From Flavobacteriales bacterium (GTDB taxonomy: Bacteria > Bacteroidota > Bacteroidia > Flavobacteriales_F > PHOS-HE28), in contig JAGPDT010000027.1 of the NCBI GenBank assembly GCA_018057455.1, positions 1 to 41,110 on the forward strand: a stretch of DNA of 41,110 nt. The letters are read 5' to 3'. A model generated the notes under the pieces. The model saw only the letters and a program-made list of their open reading frames with translations, ran no database searches and was not told where the DNA came from. This document shows, in pieces, positions 8,894-17,088 of this stretch. The position numbers were made by a program, and so were the translations under genes. Numbering within the stretch: the first letter of the stretch is position 1; each line of letters begins with the position of its first letter.

Positions 8894-9463
8894 CTATCCG
8901 CACAGCTCCATCCAGTTCCCGATCATCCGCGGGCCCAAGGGGGTGAGAACGCTCTCCGGATGGAATTGCACGGCCCAAGTGGGCCGCTGTCGGTGGCGCA
9001 GCGCCATGATGGTGCCTTCGGCGCTGGTGGCGATCACGTTCAGGTCGCCCGGGAACGTGGAAGGATCGGCGGCCCAGCTGTGATAGAGGCCCACCTCAAC
9101 GGTGGGGCCCATACCCTTGAACAAGGGGTCCGCGGGTTGCGCAAGGTGGCAGGGAACCGCCACGCCATGCCTTACGGCCGGCATGTTCAGCAGCCCGCCA
9201 CCGCAACTTTCCACGATCGCCTGCAGGCCCAGGCACACCCCCAGGATGGGCCGGGTGGGCATCAAGCGGCCCACCAGTTCGGGCATGATCCCCGCTTCCG
9301 AAGGCAAACCGGGGCCTGGGGAGAGGATGATGCGGTCGAAGGTGGCGGCTTCATCCACTGTAATGGCATCGTTGCGCCGCACATCCACTTGGCCCCATGG
9401 TTCCAACAGGTGGTGCAGGTTCCAGGTGAAGCTGTCGTAGTTGTCCAATAGCAACAAGCGCAT
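8894..9463 (-). CDS. pabA: Class I glutamine amidotransferase, anthranilate/aminodeoxychorismate synthase component II
   Basis: The protein releases ammonia from glutamine for a partner chorismate-using synthase (TrpE or PabB). The 189 residues contain DNYDSFTWNL (7-16), the SPGPGLP loop (48-54), the nucleophile C77 in GVCLGLQ, and the H168/E170 pair in QFHPES, so the catalytic triad is complete. The residue after the nucleophile motif is Leu where many members have His (GVCLGHQ). No trp or pab partner gene is adjacent, so trpG cannot be excluded; an isolated copy favours the folate role. A 12-base palindrome, CCTTCGCGAAGG, lies upstream at 9485-9496. Confidence 0.88.
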   Translation of the reverse strand: MRLLLLDNYDSFTWNLHHLLEPWGQVDVRRNDAITVDEAATFDRIILSPGPGLPSEAGIMPELVGRLMPTRPILGVCLGLQAIVESCGGGLLNMPAVRHGVAVPCHLAQPADPLFKGMGPTVEVGLYHSWAADPSTFPGDLNVIATSAEGTIMALRHRQRPTWAVQFHPESVLTPLGPRMIGNWMELCG

Positions 9464-9955
9464 GGGTATCTTAAGCGGTCCGATCCTTCGCGAAGGGGGG
9501 GTAATTGTATTGTCCCGGCAAGCGGGTCCAGGGGTTCAGCGGGTCCAAAGAAAATATGGACCGGGCTTTGTATGCTGCGTCATTCTGTACGGCCTCTGCG
9601 TGGCCCTCGCCGACCGGCAAGAGGGAGGGCCGTTCCCGCCGGTCCGGGAAGCAACCAAATGCCTTGTCGAGCGTATCAATGCCAGCCGGGCAGAACGCCA
9701 TTCTGCCGTGGAACAATGTTTCATATGATTGTCCTTTGCATGCCTGCTGTCCGGTCCCTGCTTGAACAGGCACCCGGCACTTCCGCTCGGGTGGCTGCCT
9801 TTTGCGGCGGGAACAGGCTTCGGTACGCACCAATGCCGAGGTCTTCCGGACTGCTGATAGGTGAATTGAACGTGCAATTTGCCTATCTTTTCGTCAAGTT
9901 TTCCGCGGTTTACAGGGATTACCTTTGCCAACATTGGAAATAGTTCATACCGATC
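9464..9955. other. Intergenic region of about 490 bases without a supported gene
   Basis: Short open frames exist on both strands but none resembles a protein family or has a convincing start. The region holds a palindrome next to pabA (9485-9496) and, at its right end, promoter-like boxes for the DUF1800-DUF1501 operon. Nothing else is recognised. Confidence 0.5.
9899..9927 (+). promoter_or_regulatory. Putative promoter of the DUF1800-DUF1501 operon
   Basis: TACCTTTG at 9920-9927 matches the Bacteroidetes -7 consensus exactly. A T-rich TTTT stretch at 9899-9902 sits 17 bases upstream as a weak -33 element. The start codon at 9956 would then have a leader of about 23 bases. A second weaker box, TATCTTTT, is at 9884-9891. 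Confidence 0.45.
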
Positions 9956-11617
9956 ATGCCCGTACAGCACTATACCGGTCCCTTCGGCAAGCCTGAGCTG
10001 CGCCATCTGTTGCGGCGCACGCTGTTCGGGGCCAGCCCTTTGGACATGGCCCATTTCGATGCCATGGCCTTGGATGACGTGGTGTCCGAATTGTTGAGCT
10101 TCTCCAACACCACCACGCCACCGGTAAAAGCATATAGCGGAGAAGGCCCCGGTGGGGTATATGATCCGGCGTTGATCGATCCGGTGGTGCCCTTCGGTGA
10201 ACCCTGGATCAACTACGTGCGCCTCTTGGGCAGCCCGCCCAATCCGATCCCCAAACGCAACGAAAGCCTGCAATATTGGTGGGTGGGCCAGTTGGTGCAG
10301 CAGGAACGAAACCTGCGGGAGAAGCTCACGCTGTTCTGGGCCAACCACCTCCCGATCCAGTTCTCCATTGTCTTCATGCCCGAGAGCAGTTACTGGTACT
10401 GCCAGCTGTTGCGCGACGGGTGCAAGGGCAATGTGCGCGACCTGATGGTGCAACTGGCCAAGGACGGGGCCATGTTGATCTACTTGAACGGCATCTACAA
10501 CATGGCCAGTGCCCCGGACGAGAACTTCGGCCGGGAGGTGATGGAGCTATTCACCTTGGGCGTGGACAGCGGCTACACCCAGGATGACGTGGCCGCAGCG
10601 GCGCGCGTGTTCACGGGGTGGAGCGTGACCGAATGGTCCGGATCCACCCGGATCCTGCCCACGGTGGTGTTCACCCCGGCCAACCACGACCAGAACGACA
10701 AGCAGTTCAGTCCTTTCTTCAACGACACGGTGATCCAAGGCCAAAGCGGCGCCAACGGCGGCAGCCTGGAGATCGAGGCATTCATGGACATGATCTTCGC
10801 CAATGAGACCAGTTCGCGTTTCATCGTGCGGGAACTCTACCGTTGGTTCGTGCGCACGGACATCGCCCCGGAAGTGGAGGACGACCTGATCGAGCCCTTG
10901 GCCCAGCTGTTCCGCGATCACGTGGGTTCGCCCGACCAGATGGAAGTGGTGCTCAAGGCCTTGCTCACCAGCGAGCACTTCTTCAGCACGGAGGTCAGGG
11001 GTTGCATGGTGAAGAACCCGGTGGACATGACCGTGGGCCTGATCCGCTCCAGCCTGATGCCCATGCCCACGGCGGACCACTTCGAGGCACAGTACAACGT
11101 GTGGAGCAAGGTGCAGATCATGATGGCCGATGCTTCCCAAGCCATTGGGGAGCCTCCCAACGTGGCCGGTTGGCCGGCCTATTACCAAGCACCCCTGTAT
11201 GACCTGCTGTGGATGGACAGCGCCACCACGGCCAATCGATCGATCATCTTCAACCGCCTGGGCATGACCGGCATGGTAACACCCATGCAACTGGTGACCC
11301 CGGCGGACCGGGGCTTGATGTTCGTGATCAACTATGTGGACCTGGTTTCCCATTTTGACCAGCCTTCCGACCCCAATTCATTGGTGCAAGAGGTTGCGGA
11401 CATGTTCTACGGCGTGGCGGTCTCACCCACGGTACTCGGGCAGCTCAAAACGCAATACCTCCTCCAGGGCCAGGTATCGGATTACTACTGGACCTCGGCC
11501 TACAACACCTATGTGGCCGATCCCTCCACCACCGATCCCACCGCTTCCCAAGTCCCTGGCATGTTGCAGTCCCTGTTCCTGAAGATGTTCGAGGCCGCAG
11601 AATTCCAACTCCATTGA
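9956..11617 (+). CDS. DUF1800 domain-containing protein
   Basis: The 553-residue product belongs to the DUF1800 family. It has the N-terminal helix LRHLLRRTLFGASP, the block RNLREKLTLFWANHLPIQ, the block NFGREVMELFTLGVDSGYTQ followed by the DDVAAAARVFTGW motif, and the late ANVAGWP-like motif (here PPNVAGWPAYYQ). DUF1800 genes are very often followed by DUF1501 genes, as here, with only 7 bases between them. The biochemical role of the family is not established. No signal peptide is obvious, although its partner is clearly exported. Start at 9956 follows a good -7 box. Confidence 0.93.
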   Translation: MPVQHYTGPFGKPELRHLLRRTLFGASPLDMAHFDAMALDDVVSELLSFSNTTTPPVKAYSGEGPGGVYDPALIDPVVPFGEPWINYVRLLGSPPNPIPKRNESLQYWWVGQLVQQERNLREKLTLFWANHLPIQFSIVFMPESSYWYCQLLRDGCKGNVRDLMVQLAKDGAMLIYLNGIYNMASAPDENFGREVMELFTLGVDSGYTQDDVAAAARVFTGWSVTEWSGSTRILPTVVFTPANHDQNDKQFSPFFNDTVIQGQSGANGGSLEIEAFMDMIFANETSSRFIVRELYRWFVRTDIAPEVEDDLIEPLAQLFRDHVGSPDQMEVVLKALLTSEHFFSTEVRGCMVKNPVDMTVGLIRSSLMPMPTADHFEAQYNVWSKVQIMMADASQAIGEPPNVAGWPAYYQAPLYDLLWMDSATTANRSIIFNRLGMTGMVTPMQLVTPADRGLMFVINYVDLVSHFDQPSDPNSLVQEVADMFYGVAVSPTVLGQLKTQYLLQGQVSDYYWTSAYNTYVADPSTTDPTASQVPGMLQSLFLKMFEAAEFQLH

Positions 11618-11624
11618 TATCCGC

Positions 11625-13211
11625 ATGAACCGCAGGAGCTTCCTTCGTACATCCGCCCTGGCCTCGGTGGGCGGACTGGTGTTGCGCGGCTGGGCCAAAC
11701 CGGCCTTGGCACCTTATCTGAAAGACGCAGCCAATGGCGACCGTGTGCTGGTGATCGTGCAACTGTTCGGCGGCAACGACGGGCTCAACACCGTGATCCC
11801 GCTGGACCAGTACGGTCTGCTTTCCCAGTTCCGCAGCAACATCCTGATCCCGGAGAGTTCAACCTTGGCGTTGCAGGGCACCAACGGAGCCACGGCCTTG
11901 CACCCCTCGCTCACCGGTTTCCAACAGTTGTGGGACGATGGCAAGCTGGGCATTGTGCAGAGCGTGGGCTATCCGGACCCGAACCTCTCCCATTTCCGCT
12001 CCACGGATATCTGGGAGTCCGGTTCCAGTGGTAACCAGCTGCTCACCGATGGTTGGCTGGGCCGCTACTTGGGCACGCTCTATCCGGAGTTTCCCACGGG
12101 CTACCCCAATGTGGACGTACCCGACCCCATCGCCATACGGGTGGGCGGCAATGTGAGCATGGGCCTGCAAGCCGGTGGGGTGGCCATGGGGACTGCGGTG
12201 AACAATACGCAGGACGTGCTGAACCTGGCGGGCAACATGTTCATCGATCCCATTCTGCCCGGCTGCAGCGGGGACAAGCTGGATTTCATCCGCAACGTGC
12301 AACGGCAAGCGGACCTTTACGGCGACGTGATTGAGGCCGCGGCCGCCGATGCCAGTTGCGTGCACAGCTCGCTCTACCCCATGGGCGCACAGCCTGGTGC
12401 CGTCCTGGCCAATGCTTTGAAGATCGTGGCCAGCCTGATTTGCGGCGGGCTGGGCACGCGGATCTATTGGGTCAGTGATACGGGCTTCGACACGCATTCG
12501 CAGCAGGCCGTTGGCGGCAGCCCCACGCAAGGCGCGCATGCCAACCTGCTCAAAGGCGTGGGTGATGCCATCCATGCCTTCCAGGATGATCTGGAACAGT
12601 TGGGCGTGGCGGACCGGGTGCTGGGCATGACCTTCAGCGAGTTCGGGCGCCGCATCAAGAGCAACAATTCGCTCGGCACGGACCATGGTGCCGCCGCACC
12701 CATGTTCTTCTTCGGCGACCATGTGCAGCCGGGCATCCTGGGCACCAATCCGGAGATCAGCGCCAGCACCGACGGGCAGACCAACGTGCCCATGCAGTAT
12801 GATTTCAGGAGCGTGTATGCCTCGGTGCTCAAGGACTGGTTCTGCTTGGACAGTATGGCCATTGAGCAGGTGCTCCTGGGGTCGCATCCCACCTTGCCGA
12901 TCCTTGATCCCTCCTATTGTGCCACCGTGGGCGTGCCCGAGAGCGCCGTTGCGGAGCTGTTGCTGCAAGCCTGGCCCAATCCCTTCAACGAACGCACCAC
13001 CTTGACCTATACCTGCGTGGTGCCCGGCCATGTGGTGCTGCAGGTGTTCAATGCCCAAGGGCAACTGGTGGCCATGCCGGTGAACGAGAAGCTGGCGGCA
13101 GGCACCTACAAGCTGGACCTGGACCTGGGGCCCATGCCCAACGGGGTGTACTACTGCCGCCTGCAGAACGGGCAGCACCAAGTGGTGCGCAACATGGTAA
13201 AGGCCCGCTAA
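11625..13211 (+). CDS. DUF1501 protein with Tat-like signal and T9SS C-terminal sorting domain
   Basis: The 528-residue protein begins MNRRSFLRTSALASVGGLVL. The RRSFLR pair of arginines followed by a hydrophobic stretch is a typical twin-arginine signal, common in DUF1501 proteins. The DUF1501 (sulfatase-like fold) core includes QLFGGNDGLNTVIP, NLSHFRSTDIWESG, DTGFDTHSQQ, and SEFGRRIKSNNSLGTDHGAA. The last 80 residues are a T9SS type A sorting domain: LLQAWPNPFNERTTLTY, then NGVYYCRLQNGQHQVVRNMV. It forms an operon with the DUF1800 gene. It overlaps the 3' end of the convergent DUF4260 gene by 4 bases. Function is unknown; it is probably attached to or released from the cell surface. Confidence 0.93.
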   Translation: MNRRSFLRTSALASVGGLVLRGWAKPALAPYLKDAANGDRVLVIVQLFGGNDGLNTVIPLDQYGLLSQFRSNILIPESSTLALQGTNGATALHPSLTGFQQLWDDGKLGIVQSVGYPDPNLSHFRSTDIWESGSSGNQLLTDGWLGRYLGTLYPEFPTGYPNVDVPDPIAIRVGGNVSMGLQAGGVAMGTAVNNTQDVLNLAGNMFIDPILPGCSGDKLDFIRNVQRQADLYGDVIEAAAADASCVHSSLYPMGAQPGAVLANALKIVASLICGGLGTRIYWVSDTGFDTHSQQAVGGSPTQGAHANLLKGVGDAIHAFQDDLEQLGVADRVLGMTFSEFGRRIKSNNSLGTDHGAAAPMFFFGDHVQPGILGTNPEISASTDGQTNVPMQYDFRSVYASVLKDWFCLDSMAIEQVLLGSHPTLPILDPSYCATVGVPESAVAELLLQAWPNPFNERTTLTYTCVVPGHVVLQVFNAQGQLVAMPVNEKLAAGTYKLDLDLGPMPNGVYYCRLQNGQHQVVRNMVKAR

Positions 13212-13627
13212 CGGCCTTGGTCATCGATCTTGTGGCGGGTGCCCGGCGCGGCTTGGCCGATCCAGCCCAAGTGCGTATGCTGGAAACCATCGCCGTGCTT
13301 CAGTCCGAAACCGAGCATCCGGTCCATGCTGGAATGACCGTACAGGACGACCCCGGCGATCAGCAGGGCCTGCGGGGATACGCCCAACGGCACCGTGTAC
13401 CAGGCACTGCCCAGGCCGATGGCCGCAACAAGCAACGCCGTGCCCTTATGGTGGAGCAGGTTGTAGGTGAACGCCCCCGTGCGGGGACCGATCAGGTACC
13501 CCAGCATACCGATGTCCGGGCCCAGGAGCAGGAGCAGCCACGCCCACCAGGGCACGCCCTGTGCCGCCAGGGTTGCCATACAGGCCAGCAGTTGTGCCAA
13601 TTCCTCCGTTTTCAGCAAGGTCTTCAT
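13208..13627 (-). CDS. DUF4260 family membrane protein
   Basis: The 139-residue protein has about four hydrophobic helices and the family motifs GPDIGMLGYLIGPRTGAF, YNLLHH, YGHSSMDRMLGFGLKHG and FQHTHLGWIG. This fits DUF4260, small integral inner-membrane proteins of unknown role with conserved His and Asp residues. MKTLLKTEELAQ at 13627 is preferred over an in-frame ATG five codons earlier (13642). The stop overlaps that of the convergent DUF1501 gene. Confidence 0.85.
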   Translation of the reverse strand: MKTLLKTEELAQLLACMATLAAQGVPWWAWLLLLLGPDIGMLGYLIGPRTGAFTYNLLHHKGTALLVAAIGLGSAWYTVPLGVSPQALLIAGVVLYGHSSMDRMLGFGLKHGDGFQHTHLGWIGQAAPGTRHKIDDQGR

Positions 13628-13743
13628 CGGGTGCGTATCCAAGTTGTCGGTTGTGTGCAGGTCGTTGCCGGGTTACTTCCGGAAACCTGCATGCTTTTGC
13701 GCGTGCCGCGCCGGAACTGCCCAGGCCCTCTTTCCATAACCGG

Positions 13744-14505
13744 TTACCACTCGATCCCCACAGGGCAATGGTCGCTGCCCATGATCTCGTTGAGGATGAA
13801 GGCCTGTTTCACCTGCTTGGCGAATTCCTTGTCCACCACCACATAGTCCAAGCGCCAGCCGATGTTGCGTGCGCGGGCGTTCATGCGGAAGCTCCACCAG
13901 CTGTACTTCACTTCAGCGGGGTGCAGGTGCCTGAAGGTGTCCGTGAAACCGGCGGCCAACAGGTCGCTGAAGCCGTCTATTTCCGCTTGGGTATAGCCTG
14001 CGGTCTTGTTGTAGTTGGTCTTGGGGCGGGCAATGTCGATGGGTTGGTGGGCCACGTTGAGGTCGCCGGTGAAGATCACCGGCCGGTTGCCTTTGGCCAG
14101 CTTGACCAGGTAGGCGCGCAAGGCCTTGTCCCACGCCTGCCGGTAGTCCAGCCGTTTCAAGCCTTCACCGCTGTTGGGCACATAGGCGCAAACAACAATG
14201 TGGTCGGTGAAGGTGGCGGTGATCACGCGGCCTTCTCCATCATGCTCGCCCAGGCCAATGCCCAGGTCCACGCGTTCGGGTTGTTTGCGGCACAGGATCG
14301 CCGTTCCGGAGTAGCCCGCCTTCTCGGCGGAATGGGCATGGACATGGTAGCCAGGAAGGCCGGACAACGCCATGGCCACTTGCTCCGGCGTGGCCTTGGT
14401 CTCTTGCAGGCAGATGATGTCGGCATCAAGGCCGTGCAGTGCATCGGTCAAGCCTTTTCCCACCGCGGCACGCACGCCGTTCACGTTGAAGGAGATCAGT
14501 TTCAT
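13744..14505 (-). CDS. xth: Exodeoxyribonuclease III (AP endonuclease)
   Basis: This is a base-excision-repair enzyme that cuts DNA at abasic sites and trims 3' ends. The 253 residues carry every hallmark of the Xth/ExoIII family: SFNVNGVRA (5-13), the metal ligand E35 in LQETK, GYSGTAIL (65-71), D148 and N150 in TGDLNVAH, and the catalytic pair D245/H246 in GSDHCPVGIEW. RLDYVVV is the usual late motif. A TACATTCG box (14512-14519; one mismatch to the -7 consensus) lies 7 bases upstream of the start codon. The gene is intact and of normal length. Confidence 0.96.
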   Translation of the reverse strand: MKLISFNVNGVRAAVGKGLTDALHGLDADIICLQETKATPEQVAMALSGLPGYHVHAHSAEKAGYSGTAILCRKQPERVDLGIGLGEHDGEGRVITATFTDHIVVCAYVPNSGEGLKRLDYRQAWDKALRAYLVKLAKGNRPVIFTGDLNVAHQPIDIARPKTNYNKTAGYTQAEIDGFSDLLAAGFTDTFRHLHPAEVKYSWWSFRMNARARNIGWRLDYVVVDKEFAKQVKQAFILNEIMGSDHCPVGIEW

Positions 14506-14550
14506 GGTCGTGCGAATGTACTGGCCACACGCGCCCGGCCACTGGCCTGG

Positions 14551-15054
14551 CTATTTGCTTTGCGATCCGACCAGGGCATGGTCCAGCGCGTCCATGCTGT
14601 CGCACCAGCCGCCGATGTGGCTGTTGCGTGATGCCTCGGAAACCAGACCGGTCTGCTTGAATTCCATTCGCGTGCGGTTGCCTTCTTCATGGAGGTCCAC
14701 GGTGACCTGCGTACGGTGGTGGGCCGGGTTCACCTCCACCACCTGTTTCTCCCACTGGTGGGTGAAGGCCAGGTGGTCCATGGCCCGTACGGCGGTATAG
14801 GTGCCGTAGGCCGGATAGTCCACGCCATCCGGGGCCCGCATCACCACGCGCCAAGTGCCGCCCTCGCGCACCTCGGCCTTGGCATCGATGGTGGTGAATG
14901 CCGCGCAGCCGAACCAATGGACGAGCATGGCCGGGGTGGTCCATGCCTGCCACACCAGCGCACGGGGCGCGTTGAACACACGCGAGATGCGGAGCTCGTG
15001 AGGTGCAGGCACTTGCACGTTGTTGCGCTTTCGTTGGTCGGCTGCCTGGTCCAT
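14551..15054 (-). CDS. SRPBCC (AHSA1-type) domain protein
   Basis: The 167-residue protein has the helix-grip pattern of the AHSA1 branch: RISRVFNAPRALVWQAWTTP followed by LVHWFGC, then GGTWRVVMRAPDGVDYPAYG, TYTAVRAMDHLAFTHQW and a late NRTRMEFKQTG strand. Such domains enclose a hydrophobic pocket and bind small ligands, but no ligand can be read here. It is divergent from the AraC-type gene, leaving about 85 bases for the promoters of both. It is one of seven SRPBCC genes in the window. xth follows 45 bases downstream on the same strand. Confidence 0.9.
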   Translation of the reverse strand: MDQAADQRKRNNVQVPAPHELRISRVFNAPRALVWQAWTTPAMLVHWFGCAAFTTIDAKAEVREGGTWRVVMRAPDGVDYPAYGTYTAVRAMDHLAFTHQWEKQVVEVNPAHHRTQVTVDLHEEGNRTRMEFKQTGLVSEASRNSHIGGWCDSMDALDHALVGSQSK

Positions 15055-15139
15055 GGTACCACGAAAGTAATGGCACTAATTTCACGGTACCGCCGGTGCA
15101 CTAGCAAACGTTCGATCCACCGGAAGACCGGGCGACGCG

Positions 15140-15879
15140 GTGCGTTTCTGGTGGACGTTGGAAAGCCCCGCCACCGGAAGCACACCCCACCGCTTGCTGG
15201 CGGAATCCTGCCCGAACATGGTGGTGGTGCACACGGGTGGTTTTGCCGAGGCCGATGGCACCACCACGCCAGCAGTACACTTGGCCGGCCCGTTGGGTCG
15301 CTCCTTCAACCTCATCGCCCACGGACCGTACAGCTTTTTGGCGTCTATCTGTGGCCATGGGCAATTCCGGCATTCTTCCACCGGGCTGTAACGCAGGTGA
15401 TGGACTGCTTCATTCCAACGGACCATCTGTTCCCCGGATTTACCCACACAGTCCATTGGCCTGGTTTGGAGACCGAGGCTTGGGTCACGGCCACCGGGTT
15501 CCTCCGCGCCCTTCGCACCGATCACTCGCGCGATGCGAACATGGAAGCCAGCGTGCGTTCCATGGTGAAGGACTTGGGCCGTGTTTCCGTGGAGGAGATC
15601 GCATCGCGCAGTGGTTTGGCCCGCAGGCAATTCGAGCGGCGTTTCAAGGCCTGCACCGGCTTTTCTCCCGCCCTGTTCCAGCGGGTGCTGCGTTTTCAAC
15701 GGACTTACCGGCTGTTGGAGAACGGCACGGCCAACAGCCTTACCGAGGTGGCCTTGGAGGCCGGCTACTTTGACCGGTCGCACTTCATCCGCGATTTCAA
15801 GCGCTTCGGCGGCATGGACCCCAAGAGCTACTTCCGGCGCGCCCCGGACAAAGTGGACAACTTCGTGCAGCTGCCGTGA
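15140..15879 (+). pseudogene. AraC-family regulator with DUF6597-like N-terminal domain, frameshifted
   Basis: The N-terminal part (FWWTLESPATG, then LLAESCPNMVVVHTGGFAE and AGPLGRSFNLIAHGPYSF) is in one frame. The rest (FGVYLWPWAIPAFFHRAV, MDCFIPTDHL) is in another, ending in an AraC HTH domain with VSVEEIASRSGLARRQFERR, GYFDRSHFIRDFKRFGG and the family's PDKVDNFVQL tail. The break falls in a run of five T at 15335-15339. One extra T would restore GPYSFFGVYLWPWAIP, which is what this family looks like. The start is uncertain: GTG at 15140 is the first usable codon in that frame, and 10-15 N-terminal residues may be missing. The regulator probably controls the neighbouring SRPBCC or VOC genes. 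Confidence 0.75.
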
Positions 15880-15925
15880 CGCATCCGTACAATTCCGCCG
15901 CTCCCTGCCGCTGTTGCTTTGCAGC

Positions 15926-16312
15926 ATGAAAACGCCCACGATCCCCTCCGGTCACCACCACGTAACCCCCTACTTTCTGGTGAACGATGCCGATGCATTC
16001 ATCGCCTTCCTCAAAAATGTATTCAGCGCAAAGGACCGCGAGCTGCACCGCGACGATAGCGGGTTGGTGCGCCATGCCGAACTCACCATCGGCGATGCGG
16101 CGGTGATGCTGGGACAATCCACCGACCAATGGAAAGCAGGCGCCTCGATGAACTACGTGTACGTGGCCGATGCCGATGCCACGCACAGGAAAGCGCTTGC
16201 CGCCGGCAGCAAGGAACTGTATGCCCCACGCGACGAGCAGTATGGCGTGCGCGGATCGGGGATCGAGGACCCATGGGGCAATACGTGGTGGCTGGCGCAG
16301 CCGAAGGGGTGA
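15926..16312 (+). CDS. VOC family (glyoxalase/PhnB-like) protein
   Basis: The 128-residue protein shows the VOC pattern of the PhnB-like subgroup: HHVTPYFLVNDADAFIAFL, then VFSAKDRELHRD, HAELTIGDAAVMLG, and the end IEDPWGNTWWLAQPKG. VOC folds often bind a metal and small molecules, in glyoxalase, dioxygenase or resistance roles. The H...E ligand set cannot be assigned confidently here. It follows the AraC-type gene by 46 bases on the same strand and may be cotranscribed with it. Confidence 0.88.
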   Translation: MKTPTIPSGHHHVTPYFLVNDADAFIAFLKNVFSAKDRELHRDDSGLVRHAELTIGDAAVMLGQSTDQWKAGASMNYVYVADADATHRKALAAGSKELYAPRDEQYGVRGSGIEDPWGNTWWLAQPKG

Positions 16313-16375
16313 CCTAATACCCGACCGATCTCTGGCCCAACGCGGCATGCTGATCAGCTGGGTTCGGTGGTGAAC

Positions 16376-16903
16376 TCACCCTTTCTCCACCTCGCCTTTC
16401 AGCCCCGCCAAACCCGCCTCGAAATCCTTGCCCACCAGCTTGTCCATGTCCATGAACAGGCCGAAGACCTTACCCATGAACGTGTTGGGGCCGTCCAAGG
16501 ACCACCGCACGAAGGTGCCGTTGGCTTGCGGGGTGAATTCGAAGAGGGCGATGCAGTCCGAACGCCAAGGCTTGATGAACCGCAGGTCGATTTTCACGCC
16601 AGCGCTGTCCGCTTCCAGGATCTCCATGGTGCCTGTACCGGCTTTTTTGGTTCCGCTCCAAGCATACTTGGCGCCCACCCCTTCTGGATTGCCCGTGAAC
16701 TCCCGCTTCATGGCCGGGTCCAATTTCTCCCACGGGCTCCAGGGTGTCCACCGGTGGAAGTCGGTGATGTGCGGAAGGATCATGTCCGGTGCGGCATGGA
16801 TCACGGTGCTGCGTTCGTAGTGGACCGTATCGGGCTTGGTGCTGGCCAGCAGGAGGATGATGGCCAGGAGCAGGGCCAGGCCGAGCAGGATGTACAACAA
16901 CAT
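16376..16903 (-). CDS. Membrane-anchored SRPBCC family protein
   Basis: The 175-residue product begins with one strong membrane helix (LLYILLGLALLLAIILLLA, about residues 2-20). An SRPBCC domain follows, with YERSTVIHAAPDMILPHITD, FHRWTPWSPWEKLDP, YAWSGTKKAGTGTMEI and FEFTPQANGTFVRWSLDG. This layout is common in polyketide-cyclase-like proteins tethered to the inner membrane. A TAGCTTTC box (16953-16960) is a possible -7 element. It is convergent with the VOC gene. Ligand unknown. Confidence 0.88.
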   Translation of the reverse strand: MLLYILLGLALLLAIILLLASTKPDTVHYERSTVIHAAPDMILPHITDFHRWTPWSPWEKLDPAMKREFTGNPEGVGAKYAWSGTKKAGTGTMEILEADSAGVKIDLRFIKPWRSDCIALFEFTPQANGTFVRWSLDGPNTFMGKVFGLFMDMDKLVGKDFEAGLAGLKGEVEKG

Positions 16904-17029
16904 GAGGCAGGGGATTTGAGGTGTGGGTTCGGTGATCGGACCGCGCGCACACGAAAGCTAAGCAAGGAATGCCCATGGTCATGCTTCACTGCACCAAGGG
17001 GAGCCGCGGATGGTTGAAGACCAGCAACG

Positions 17030-17060
17030 AAGAAGGCCGTCCACGGGGAACGGCCTTCTT
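17030..17060 (-). terminator. Stem-loop terminator after the large T9SS protein gene
   Basis: AAGAAGGCCGT (17030-17040) and ACGGCCTTCTT (17050-17060) form a perfect 11-base stem with a 9-base loop, 29 bases past the stop codon of the minus-strand gene ending at 17089. The AA/TT ends supply a short U stretch. Confidence 0.7.
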
Positions 17061-17088
17061 GGTGCGCGAGCGATGTTGGAAATACGGG

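Noticed and set aside
9471-9833. Minus-strand open frame in the pabA-DUF1800 gap
   Set aside because: No family resemblance, unusual composition and no promoter; treated as non-coding.
11859-13181. Minus-strand open frame of 440 codons
   Set aside because: It is antisense to the DUF1501 gene, which has clear family motifs and a T9SS tail.
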